A DNA stretch of 64,000 nt from SZUA-22 sp963751695 (lineage in GTDB: Bacteria; Bacteroidota; Ignavibacteria; Ignavibacteriales; Melioribacteraceae): the NCBI GenBank assembly GCA_963751695.1, contig CAVVVP010000002.1, positions 62,001 to 126,000 of the forward strand. The letters are read 5' to 3'. Shown here piece by piece: positions 18,243 to 26,645 of this stretch (position 1 is the stretch's first letter; each line of letters starts with the position of its first letter). The notes beneath the pieces are model-generated. The model did no database searches. It was not told the origin of the DNA and saw only the letters and a list, made by a program, of their open reading frames with translations. The position numbers and the translations under genes are program-made.

Positions 18243-19240
18243 TTCAAAACTATCCTAAACCGTGCTTTACCTTTCTCTAAATGTTCCAAGGCTTCGTTTA
18301 CTTTTTCCATAGGAAATTCCTCAACGGTCGGATAGATATTATGCCTTACACAAAAATCTAGCATAGTTTTTGTTAAAGCGGGACTGCCTAATGGACTGCC
18401 TCCTACTGATTTTTCACCCATGATTAAACTAAATGCTGGGATTGCCATAGGTTCCAATACAGCTCCTACAGTATGAAACTTTCCTTTTGGTGCTAATGAT
18501 GAAAGGTAAGAATCCCAGTCTAGGGTAACATTGGTTGTGTTCAAGATAAAGTTTAGCTTACCCCTAATGCTTTCTAACTCTTCTGGAGACTTTGAATTGA
18601 CAACCTTTGTGGCCCCCATATTCAATATTTGTTCTTTCTTATCGGGATTAGAACTAAAAGCAACTACTTCGCAACCCCAATGTTTTAAAAATTTGAGTGC
18701 CATATGTCCTAAGCCTCCAATTCCAATAACACCAACAGTATCTGTTGGTTTTACACTTGCTAATATTATTGGATTAAAAACTGTAATTCCTCCGCAAAGC
18801 AAAGGTCCCGCCTTACTTAATTCTATTCCTTCTGGAAGAGGAATTGCCCATGACCAATGTCCCCGGACATAATCAGCAAAACCGCCATGCCTTCCAACAA
18901 TTGTGGCTTCGCCTTGTGAGCAAAGATGATGATCTCCGCTCATACACTGCTGACAACTCATACAAGATGCTGAAGACCAACCTAGTCCAACTTTGTCTCC
19001 CACTTTTACATTTTTAACTGCATTACCTGTGGCTACAACTTCTCCAACTATTTCATGACCCGGTACAAGAGGATAGGATGTCATGCCCCATTCATTGTTT
19101 ATCATACTTAAATCAGAATGGCAGATACCACAATAGGAAACTTTAATATCTACTTGTTCAGATCCAATTTCACCCAATTCATAAGAATAAGGCTCTAATT
19201 TACCTTTTGGCTCCGAAACTGCATATGCATTTATTTTCAT
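18236..19240 (-). CDS. zinc-dependent NAD(P) alcohol dehydrogenase (CAD/YahK type)
   Basis: A 334-residue medium-chain alcohol dehydrogenase that interconverts alcohols and aldehydes with NAD(P)H. Catalytic zinc ligands are C37 (CGICHSD), H62-E63 (PGHEIVG) and C149 (PLLCGG); the structural zinc is held by C93, C96, C99 and C107 (CMSCQQCMSGDHHLC). The Rossmann motif is IGIGGLGHMALKF. These features place it in the cinnamyl-alcohol-dehydrogenase-like branch (YahK, AdhA), which reduces a broad range of aldehydes. GGGAG lies 8 bases before the ATG. The gene is flanked by exact 24-bp direct repeats, one overlapping its stop codon, which suggests it could be gained or lost by recombination. Confidence 0.92.
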   Translation of the reverse strand: MKINAYAVSEPKGKLEPYSYELGEIGSEQVDIKVSYCGICHSDLSMINNEWGMTSYPLVPGHEIVGEVVATGNAVKNVKVGDKVGLGWSSASCMSCQQCMSGDHHLCSQGEATIVGRHGGFADYVRGHWSWAIPLPEGIELSKAGPLLCGGITVFNPIILASVKPTDTVGVIGIGGLGHMALKFLKHWGCEVVAFSSNPDKKEQILNMGATKVVNSKSPEELESIRGKLNFILNTTNVTLDWDSYLSSLAPKGKFHTVGAVLEPMAIPAFSLIMGEKSVGGSPLGSPALTKTMLDFCVRHNIYPTVEEFPMEKVNEALEHLEKGKARFRIVLKS

Positions 19241-19410
19241 ATTTTACTCCCTTTTTATTGCCAACATACTGACTATATGTAGAATGTGCGCTTTTGCCTA
19301 ACTTACTTTATAGTCTCGTTGTGCGTTAGTGTATATAAATTGTTTTTATACTCTCAACATATTTGCGTAAGAATGATTATTTATATTTAAACATAATTTC
19401 AAATCACTTT

Positions 19411-19434
19411 ATAAAACTTTTAATAAATTAACTT
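19411..19434 (+). repeat. 24-bp direct repeat, copy 2 (upstream of adh)
   Basis: Identical to 18219-18242 in the same orientation. It lies 171 bases before the adh start and 25 bases beyond the end of the type II NADH dehydrogenase gene. Confidence 0.9.
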
Positions 19435-19458
19435 ATGACTAATGTTTACTAAATTCAA

Positions 19459-20733
19459 TTATAGATCAGTTTTATGAGTAATAAGTCTGATTCCGTGCTT
19501 GTAAGTCAAGTAATACCAGAACCATTCCACCAAAACTTTGTATCTTCCTCTAAAGTTGATCAAAGTTGCAATGTGCACAACAACCCATGCAAGCCATGCA
19601 AAGTATCCTTTAATCTTGAAATCCTTTATCTGCATAACAGCTTTTGCTCGTCCAATGGTCGCTAAATTCCCTCTGTCGATGTATTGGAACTGAGTTCTCT
19701 TAGTTTGTTTGCTTTTACTTTTAATGATTCTTGCAACAAATCTCCCTTGTTGAATTGCAACTGGAGCAACACCGGGTAATATTTTATCTTTGCTGTATTT
19801 AAAATTTGCCGCATCGCCAATTACAAATACATTTGATGAGGTCTCAATTGAACAATCATTTTTTACTATCACCCTTCCAACTTTATCTAACTCACAATTA
19901 AGACTTTTCAGTAAGGATGATGCTTTATTGCCAGCTGCCCAAATAATATTACTAGATTCAATATACTCTTCTCCAAATTGAACACCATTTTGATTTATAT
20001 CTGCAACAATTTTACTGGTTTTTACGTAAACTCCAAGTCTTTCAAGAACATTCTTAGTATACATATTTAACGGTTCATCAAAACTATTGAGCAGCTTTTT
20101 TGATCCTTCAATAAGAATTATTCTTGTTTTGGAAGGATCAATTTTTCGAAAATCTTTCAACATTGTATGTTTTGTAATCTCAGCAATAGCTCCAGCCATT
20201 TCCACACCCGTTGGTCCTCCGCCCACAATTATAAAAGTTAGACACTTTTGAACTTCTGCAGGATCATTTGATCTTTCGGCTTTTTCAAAAGAGAGTAGAA
20301 TTCTCTCGCGGATTTTTAGTGCATCGGATATTGTTTTTAATCCAGGTGCTTTCTTTTCCCATTCATCATTCCCAAAATAGGAATGGCGGCTTCCAGTTGA
20401 TATAATTAAACTTTCGTAAAAGAACTCTTCCCCATTCAACATTGTAATACTATTTTCACTTGTATTTATTGAAGAGACCTCTCCCATAATCACTGTAGCA
20501 TTTTTCTGTTTACTAAGAATTTCTCTAATTGGCGCCGCAATATCTCCTGGTGAAAGTGCAGCAGTTGCCACTTGATATAACAATGGTTGAAAAAGATGAT
20601 GGTTTGTTTTATCTATTACCAATAGATCAACATCCGCATTCTTCAATTCCTTTGCAGCTGCTAATCCTCCAAATCCTGCACCAATAATTATAACTTTCTT
20701 TTTCCTCATGATCGAAATTTTGATTTTTTGCAT
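19459..20733 (-). CDS. type II NADH dehydrogenase (NDH-2)
   Basis: A 424-residue FAD enzyme that passes electrons from NADH to quinone without pumping protons. The FAD-binding motif is IIGAGFGGLAAAKEL near the N-terminus, the NADH-binding motif is IIVGGGPTGVEMAGAIAEI near residue 170, and the second FAD contact is NVFVIGDAANF. The C-terminal stretch (FAWLAWVVVHIATLINFRGR) is the amphipathic membrane anchor of the family. It matters here because the complex I operon in the same window has no NADH-binding module. The first ATG gives the N-terminus used; an ATG eight codons later is an equally possible start, and neither has a clear ribosome site. Confidence 0.9.
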   Translation of the reverse strand: MQKIKISIMRKKKVIIIGAGFGGLAAAKELKNADVDLLVIDKTNHHLFQPLLYQVATAALSPGDIAAPIREILSKQKNATVIMGEVSSINTSENSITMLNGEEFFYESLIISTGSRHSYFGNDEWEKKAPGLKTISDALKIRERILLSFEKAERSNDPAEVQKCLTFIIVGGGPTGVEMAGAIAEITKHTMLKDFRKIDPSKTRIILIEGSKKLLNSFDEPLNMYTKNVLERLGVYVKTSKIVADINQNGVQFGEEYIESSNIIWAAGNKASSLLKSLNCELDKVGRVIVKNDCSIETSSNVFVIGDAANFKYSKDKILPGVAPVAIQQGRFVARIIKSKSKQTKRTQFQYIDRGNLATIGRAKAVMQIKDFKIKGYFAWLAWVVVHIATLINFRGRYKVLVEWFWYYLTYKHGIRLITHKTDL

Positions 20734-20867
20734 TTTTAATAAGACAAATTAGCTTATTTCTTATTAAATGGAAAGATACGATTCTTTCTTAATCTATTAA
20801 ATTTCAAGAAGGATAAGGCGTTGAGTAGAAAGATTTGTTAAATATTCAATTTTTTAAGGAATTTTTC

Positions 20868-21344
20868 TCACCTTAATAACAAATTACTTTCTATTGGAAA
20901 ATATTTTGACGCTGATTTAATTAAAGATGCCGCTGTAAGCTGACGAACTCCATAAACTTCTACGGATGCGCTGTAATCAGTTTGAATTTTATTTACTAAT
21001 ATATCGAAATCTCCATCTCCAGATGCCAAAACAACTACATCTGATCCTTTTGCATATTCCATTGCATCGAGCGTAATTCCAACATCCCAATCACCTTTCG
21101 CTGAGCCATCAGATCTTTGAATAAATGGTTTCAGCTTTACTTCAAATCCTATTGCTTTGAGAATGTTTTGAAATTGTCTTTGCTTTTCATCACCTCTGTC
21201 GATGGCGTAGGCAATAGCTTCAACAACTTCTCGATTTGAAGTAACTTCCGCCCAGAACTTATTGTAATCAAAACTGGAATTATAGATCTGCCGGGTAGTG
21301 TAATAAATATTCTGAACATCAACGAGGACAACAACTTTTTTCAT
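20868..21344 (-). CDS. NYN domain protein (LabA/DUF88 family)
   Basis: A 158-residue PIN-like nuclease-fold protein. The conserved acidic positions are visible: D9 with N12 (LVDVQN), then KGDWDVGITLDAM and ASGDGDFD. Together these form the metal site of the NYN family, whose members are proposed RNA nucleases. GGGAA lies upstream of the ATG. It is divergent from the second AsmA-family gene. No antitoxin-like partner is adjacent, so I do not call it a toxin. Confidence 0.88.
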   Translation of the reverse strand: MKKVVVLVDVQNIYYTTRQIYNSSFDYNKFWAEVTSNREVVEAIAYAIDRGDEKQRQFQNILKAIGFEVKLKPFIQRSDGSAKGDWDVGITLDAMEYAKGSDVVVLASGDGDFDILVNKIQTDYSASVEVYGVRQLTAASLIKSASKYFPIESNLLLR

Positions 21345-21586
21345 TTATTCCCAAGGTTTAATTATTATTGTAATTGAGCCTAAACTTCTATTTTCAATTC
21401 GTTTAATTTTAATAGATACTATAAATAATACAAAATCAAGTGGTTATAAACCTATCAATAAATTTAATATCCTTACCTTTATTAAAACAGACCAAATATA
21501 GCTTAAAAAACATCGAAATTGATCATCGAATTTGCTACTTTGAATTTGTAAAAGAATTTTTAGCTAAATTTTTTGAGAGAATCAAA

Positions 21587-24202
21587 ATGAAAAAAATATT
21601 AATAATAATCGGAATAATTTTTGTAATAATCATTTCTTCAATGATCATCATACCCATGTTTTTTAAAAGTGAAGTTGAGGAATTAGTAAAGCAAGAAGCC
21701 AATAAAAGAATTAACGCCACTCTTAATTTCAAGGATGTCGGATTGAACTTATTTTCCAGCTTTCCGAATATAGCGTTAAGTATTAATGAGCTGACCATTG
21801 TAAACGCCAAACCTTTTGAAGGTGACACACTCTTAAGTGCTTCATCAATTGAAGTTACTATCGATTTAATTAGTATAATTTCTGGTGATAAAATTAATGT
21901 AAAAACTTTCTCCATTAATGATCCACAAATACTCCTCTTTGTACTGGAAGATGGCACAGCGAACTATAATATAATGAAAGAGTCAACGGAGGCATCAATA
22001 GATGCTATTAAGGAGATCAAAGATACAACTCAGAGTTCATATAGAGTTGGTTTAAAAGGTTACTCGATTAATAATGGAGTATTCGCCTTTGTAGATCAGC
22101 AGAAAGGACTTGTCATTGCTATGAACAACATGACTCATAGTGGAAGCGGAGAGTTTAGTCAAGATGATTTTATCCTCGATACAAAAACAAGCATAGATGA
22201 ATTCACCTACGAATATGGTGGTGTTGGATATCTAAAAAAAGTAAATACTGAAATGGATATGCAGTTACATGTAGATCTTCCAAGTTTTAAACTCACGATT
22301 CAAGATAATAGACTAAGATTGAATAATTTGCTGCTTAACTTTAAAGGATCAATTGCAATGCCTGCAGATGATCCAGTATTGGATCTATCATTCACAGCTA
22401 CAAGAACTGAATTCAAAGATATAATTTCATTAATACCAGCAATCTACATGCAGGGTTTCGAAGATATTGAATCATCAGGAAAAATGGATTTGACAGGACG
22501 TGTGAAAGGTATTTCAACCGAAATGAGCATTCCGTCATTTAATTTAAATGTAGATGTAGTTGATGGAAAGTTTAAATATCCTGACCTTCCAATGCCGGTA
22601 AGTAATGTGAATTTGAAATTATCAATCAATAATCCCGGAGGTCAGTCGGATAATACAATCGTTGATCTGCACAATGCTCAATTTGAGCTTGGTGAAAACT
22701 CATTCAATATAAAGATGCTTATCAAGAAACCGATATCTGGACCATATGTTGAAGCAAAAATGAAAGGCGCTATTAATTTAGGAAATATTAAGAATACCCT
22801 CCAGCTGGAAAATATAACAAATCTATCAGGAAAGATTACTGCTGATATGGAAATGAAAGGAATAATTCCTGCTGAAGAAACAACAAATTATGAAGAAATT
22901 GATGCAAGCGGTGAAGTCATTTTTAAAGATATAGTTTATCAAAGTACTGAACTACCTGATGTTGTAAATATTAGTTCAGCTTCCTTGACCCTAACTCCGA
23001 AATTTTTCAAATTGAAAAACCTAACGATGAAGATAGGCGAAAGTGATATGCAGGCTTCAGGCTCACTGAGGAATTTTATACCATACACGATAGGAAATGG
23101 GACACTAATTGGAGATTTAGATGTTTCGTCAAATTACTTGAACGTAAATCCATTTTTAACTGAACCCGCTAATACTCAGAGGAACAATGATAAAAAATCT
23201 AAGGAAGAATTACATGCTATCGAAATTCCAGGAAATCTAAACTTAACAATGAATGGTAATTTCAATCGATTGATATATGATAACCTGGATATGAAAAATG
23301 TAAAAGGGAAAATAATCGTAAAAGATAAAGTTCTTACTTTGAGTAATTTGAAGATGTCCATCCTGGGTGGAAGCATGCTTGCTAGCGGTAAGTATAAGAA
23401 GAATGATGTTGAATCTAATCCGGATATCTCCTTTGATCTAACAGTTGATAATTTTAATGTAAAGGAGACATACAACTCTTTCTTATCGGTTTCAACACTT
23501 ACACCAATTGTTAAATATATCAATGGAAACTTTGGAGCTAAAATCAAACTTAATTCCACTCTTGATAATAAACTTATACCTATATGGAATACCTTTAACA
23601 GTACGGGTAGTATAGATCTAAAGAATGCAGAAATAAAAGGTTATAAACCCTTTACAACGCTGGGGAATATGCTCAAGATAAATGAATTATCTAATCCCAA
23701 GTTGCAGAATGTTAAGACTAATTATCGTATTGCCAATGGTAGGTTTCACATATCACCTCTTAGCTATAAGATTAAAGATTACGATATACAAATCGTTGGA
23801 TCAGCTGGGATGGATAAATCAATTGATTATGTAATGGAACTTGATATACCAGCGGAGAAATTTAAGGATCAAGCCAACAGCGCTGTTAGTAGTCTATTGG
23901 GCAAGGATATTAAACTTGTCTCTGCGGAAAAAATAACTATTAATGCAAATTTAAAAGGGACAATCGACAATCCTAAGATTACTACATCTGCTGAGGATGT
24001 GGCAGCAGATATAACTAGTAATGCTATCAAACAAGCAGAAGAAGAAGCAAAGAGACAAGCAGAGGCTTATGCAGACTCACTTAAAAATGAAGCAGAGCGA
24101 AAACTCAAAGAAGAAGCTGAAAAACAGCAAAAAGAATTGGAGAAAAAATTAGAGGAAGAAACCAAAAACTTACTTCAGAATTTATTCAAGAAAAAAGGAT
24201 AG
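21587..24202 (+). CDS. AsmA-family inner-membrane protein (second copy)
   Basis: The product (871 residues from the start chosen) has an N-terminal membrane helix (ILIIIGIIFVIIISSMIIIP), then an AsmA domain (LNFKDVGLNLFSSFPNIAL) and a long periplasmic beta-rich region with a second AsmA-like segment near the end (INANLKGTIDNPKITTSAED). It finishes in a highly charged coiled coil of about 55 residues rich in Glu, Lys and Ala, which the other copy at 9270 lacks. The frame opens at GTG 21440, but the ATG at 21587 has GAGAGA upstream and places the membrane helix at the N-terminus, so I use it. A role in phospholipid transport is inferred from relatives. Confidence 0.83.
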   Translation: MKKILIIIGIIFVIIISSMIIIPMFFKSEVEELVKQEANKRINATLNFKDVGLNLFSSFPNIALSINELTIVNAKPFEGDTLLSASSIEVTIDLISIISGDKINVKTFSINDPQILLFVLEDGTANYNIMKESTEASIDAIKEIKDTTQSSYRVGLKGYSINNGVFAFVDQQKGLVIAMNNMTHSGSGEFSQDDFILDTKTSIDEFTYEYGGVGYLKKVNTEMDMQLHVDLPSFKLTIQDNRLRLNNLLLNFKGSIAMPADDPVLDLSFTATRTEFKDIISLIPAIYMQGFEDIESSGKMDLTGRVKGISTEMSIPSFNLNVDVVDGKFKYPDLPMPVSNVNLKLSINNPGGQSDNTIVDLHNAQFELGENSFNIKMLIKKPISGPYVEAKMKGAINLGNIKNTLQLENITNLSGKITADMEMKGIIPAEETTNYEEIDASGEVIFKDIVYQSTELPDVVNISSASLTLTPKFFKLKNLTMKIGESDMQASGSLRNFIPYTIGNGTLIGDLDVSSNYLNVNPFLTEPANTQRNNDKKSKEELHAIEIPGNLNLTMNGNFNRLIYDNLDMKNVKGKIIVKDKVLTLSNLKMSILGGSMLASGKYKKNDVESNPDISFDLTVDNFNVKETYNSFLSVSTLTPIVKYINGNFGAKIKLNSTLDNKLIPIWNTFNSTGSIDLKNAEIKGYKPFTTLGNMLKINELSNPKLQNVKTNYRIANGRFHISPLSYKIKDYDIQIVGSAGMDKSIDYVMELDIPAEKFKDQANSAVSSLLGKDIKLVSAEKITINANLKGTIDNPKITTSAEDVAADITSNAIKQAEEEAKRQAEAYADSLKNEAERKLKEEAEKQQKELEKKLEEETKNLLQNLFKKKG

Positions 24203-24301
24203 CGGATTATCAATTTCTATAAGTTTAAGTATTGAAATAAATTCCAATTGAATGATTTCTTTTTATAGCATCTTAGAATTCAACAGAAAGGATGGATCTT
24301 T

Positions 24302-24619
24302 ATGGCATGGATTTATTTAATTGTTGCCGGATTGTTTGAGATTGGTTGGCCGCTTGGTTTAAAAATCGCTCAGAACGGTGAGAACACGGTAAAAGGATTA
24401 GCATTAGCTATTGTCTCTATGTGTTTAAGCGGTCTGCTGCTATTTCTCGCTCAGAGGGAAATTTCAATGGGTACAGCATATGCTGTATGGACTGGAATTG
24501 GAGCGGCAGGAACGTTCTTAGTAGGTATTTGGCTTTTTGGAGATGCGTCAAGTTTGGGTCGATATTTAGGTGTGATTCTAATAATTACCGGAGTAATTAC
24601 ACTAAAACTTGCACACTAA
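24302..24619 (+). CDS. sugE: SMR family transporter SugE (guanidinium exporter type)
   Basis: A 105-residue protein with four membrane helices of the small multidrug resistance family. The conserved Glu sits in helix 1 (VAGLFEIGWPLGL, E13). GTAYAVWTGIGAAGTFLVGI is the signature of the SugE/Gdx branch, which exports guanidinium in exchange for protons, rather than of the EmrE multidrug branch. SugE-type proteins work as homodimers. I saw no guanidine riboswitch in the 99 bases upstream. It converges with rdgB. Confidence 0.9.
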   Translation: MAWIYLIVAGLFEIGWPLGLKIAQNGENTVKGLALAIVSMCLSGLLLFLAQREISMGTAYAVWTGIGAAGTFLVGIWLFGDASSLGRYLGVILIITGVITLKLAH

Positions 24620-24631
24620 ACTCAGAATTAC

Positions 24632-25216
24632 TTAAATCAGTTTCATCAATTCTTTCAGATGATTGAAAGCTAAAGCTCTGTGGCTTATTTTGTTCTTTTC
24701 TACCGTCGTTAATTCTGCTAAAGTTCTATTAAAACCATTTGGAAGAAAGATTGGATCATACCCAAATCCATTAGTTCCTCTATATTCAGAAATTATCTTT
24801 CCTTTTAACTCTCCTAAAGATGAAATCTTTTTAATTCCGCTAAAATATACTGCACAGCAAATGAACTTTGCTGGGTGTGGTGATGCATGTTCATTTAATA
24901 CGGTAATGAGTTTTCTATTGTTGTCATCGTAAGTGCAGTTTTCACCAGCATAACGAGCAGAATAAACACCTGGCTCTCCATCAAGCTGATCTACTGCCAA
25001 ACCTGAATCGTCAGCAAGAACTGGTATTTTGTGAATATTATAGATTGTTTCTGCCTTTATAAAAGCATTCTCCTCAAAAGTCTCACCATTCTCTTCGATT
25101 TCTGGCACATCACCAAGGTCATACAATGATATGATTTGGTACTCTGTTCCTTCAAATATTTCTTGAACCTCTTTTAATTTGCCTTTATTTCCAGTGGCAA
25201 AGATAATTTCTGTCAC
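24632..25216 (-). CDS. rdgB: XTP/dITP diphosphatase RdgB (HAM1 family)
   Basis: The 194-residue enzyme hydrolyses non-canonical purine nucleotides (dITP, XTP) to monophosphates, keeping them out of DNA. Motifs: ATGNKGKLKEV at the N-terminus, ENGETFEENAFIKA, VLADDSGLAVDQLDGEPGVYSARYAG, and the C-terminal NGFGYDPIFLP and SHRALAF. The start is GTG with AGGA about 8 bases upstream. It follows the amidohydrolase gene after 8 bases, so the two are surely cotranscribed, and both act on modified or spent purine compounds. Confidence 0.95.
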   Translation of the reverse strand: MTEIIFATGNKGKLKEVQEIFEGTEYQIISLYDLGDVPEIEENGETFEENAFIKAETIYNIHKIPVLADDSGLAVDQLDGEPGVYSARYAGENCTYDDNNRKLITVLNEHASPHPAKFICCAVYFSGIKKISSLGELKGKIISEYRGTNGFGYDPIFLPNGFNRTLAELTTVEKNKISHRALAFNHLKELMKLI

Positions 25217-25224
25217 TCAATTTC

Positions 25225-26577
25225 CTACTTAATATTAACTCGTTTTAACAGCTGCTGAAGTTCTTTCCTTGCGTTGTAAGTTACTTCATCTTTATTGTAG
25301 ATCGTTGATTCACCATGATGTACAACCCACTTACCATCAATCATAACTTCACGAACGTTGTTTTTCCCCGAACTGTAAACTATGTCCGAGTAAACATTTT
25401 CATCATTGTCTAAAAGTGAGTTTGATGTTTGATCGAGATCCAAAAAAAGCAGATCAGCTTTCTTGCCAACCTCAATACTTCCAACTTCTTTATCCATATG
25501 AAGTGCTTTTGCGCCATCCATGGTTGCCATTTTAACCAATGTTTTCGCATCCATTGAAGTAGAACCATGAATGGGTTTTTGAATTAATGATGCTAATCTC
25601 ATTTCGGTAAACATACTTAGATTATTATTACAAGGTGCTCCGTCTGCCCCAATAGAGACTGATATCCCTTCATTTAAGTAAGTTGGAATATCAGCAATTC
25701 CCGATCCCAATTTAAGATTCGATGATGGGCAGTGTGCTACTCTTGTTCCGGAATCTTTAAGTAATCCAATCTCTTTATCATTTGTGTGAATGCAATGTGC
25801 AAGCACAGTTCTATCAGATAAAGCATTTATTGAATCGAAGAACTCTATATTCTCCATTCCATATTTTCTCTTCACAGCAGCTATTTCACCGTGATTCTCT
25901 GAAGAATGCGTATGGTAAAGAGATCCTTCAAAATCTTTCATCAACTCAAGGGTTTCTTTAAGAAGTCCCTCGCTGCAAGAGAGAGCAAATCGCGGAGCGA
26001 ACCCATAGTTTATTCTACCATCTGAACTACCATGATACGTCTTTGCTAACTCGTGAGTGGAGGAAATACTTTTTCCCGAAGTTTCCTTGAATTCTGGATA
26101 AAGATTGTTTTCATCTATCATACATTTTCCGGAGAGTCCGCGAATTCCTGAACTGATCATTTCCGTAAAAATCACTTCCTGATGATTCATAGTTCCCATA
26201 TCGAGAATTGTTGTGGTACCTGATTCAATGAGTTCACTTATACCAAGCTGGACAGAGAATTTTAGTGATGTTTTGTCATGACTATTCTCGAATGGAAATA
26301 TTCTTTCCTGCAACCAATCCAACAATTCCATATCATCTGCCAATCCTTTAAACATAGACTGGCAAAGGTGAACATGCGTTTGAATGAATCCAGGGAGCAT
26401 TGTTAAATGATTTAGTACAATTACATTGATTGGGTAGGTTGTATAATCAAAATTCTTTAGATCGAAGATCTTGGTAATTACACCATTCTCAATTTGGACA
26501 CCATGATTGCGGAGAATTTGCATCTCAGAATTGATTGTAACGATCTGTTTCGGAATAAGTAAGGTCTTTTCCCTCAT
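25225..26577 (-). CDS. amidohydrolase of the MtaD/5'-deoxyadenosine deaminase type
   Basis: A 450-residue metal-dependent deaminase of the TRZ/ATZ group in the amidohydrolase superfamily. Metal and catalytic residues appear in order: THVHL (HxH), HTHSSENHGE, LAHCIH and SIGADGAPCNNN. The active-site loop LADDMELLDWLQERIFPFE is typical of enzymes that deaminate 5'-deoxyadenosine, methylthioadenosine or S-adenosylhomocysteine, so purine nucleoside deamination is the best guess. It lies between uvrA (68 bases upstream) and rdgB (8 bases downstream). Confidence 0.85.
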   Translation of the reverse strand: MREKTLLIPKQIVTINSEMQILRNHGVQIENGVITKIFDLKNFDYTTYPINVIVLNHLTMLPGFIQTHVHLCQSMFKGLADDMELLDWLQERIFPFENSHDKTSLKFSVQLGISELIESGTTTILDMGTMNHQEVIFTEMISSGIRGLSGKCMIDENNLYPEFKETSGKSISSTHELAKTYHGSSDGRINYGFAPRFALSCSEGLLKETLELMKDFEGSLYHTHSSENHGEIAAVKRKYGMENIEFFDSINALSDRTVLAHCIHTNDKEIGLLKDSGTRVAHCPSSNLKLGSGIADIPTYLNEGISVSIGADGAPCNNNLSMFTEMRLASLIQKPIHGSTSMDAKTLVKMATMDGAKALHMDKEVGSIEVGKKADLLFLDLDQTSNSLLDNDENVYSDIVYSSGKNNVREVMIDGKWVVHHGESTIYNKDEVTYNARKELQQLLKRVNIK

Positions 26578-26645
26578 ATATCTCTATTCTTGATTATACA
26601 TTCTGTTGATATAATCTAATAAATTTTAAAGAATTTTTTTAGTGA

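Noticed and set aside
16633..19458. Run of small, unrelated minus-strand genes as an integron cassette array; GTTAGGC and GCACAAC-like pieces near 19300
   Set aside because: No pair of core sites with the spacing and fold of attC was found, the other gaps lack such sites, and no integrase is present.
20868..21344. NYN protein as a toxin of a toxin-antitoxin pair
   Set aside because: No small partner gene is adjacent; the neighbours are divergent AsmA and an upstream-facing NDH-2 gene.
24203..24301. Guanidine riboswitch ahead of sugE
   Set aside because: The 99-base leader shows none of the conserved guanidine-I, -II or -III sequence elements I could recognise.
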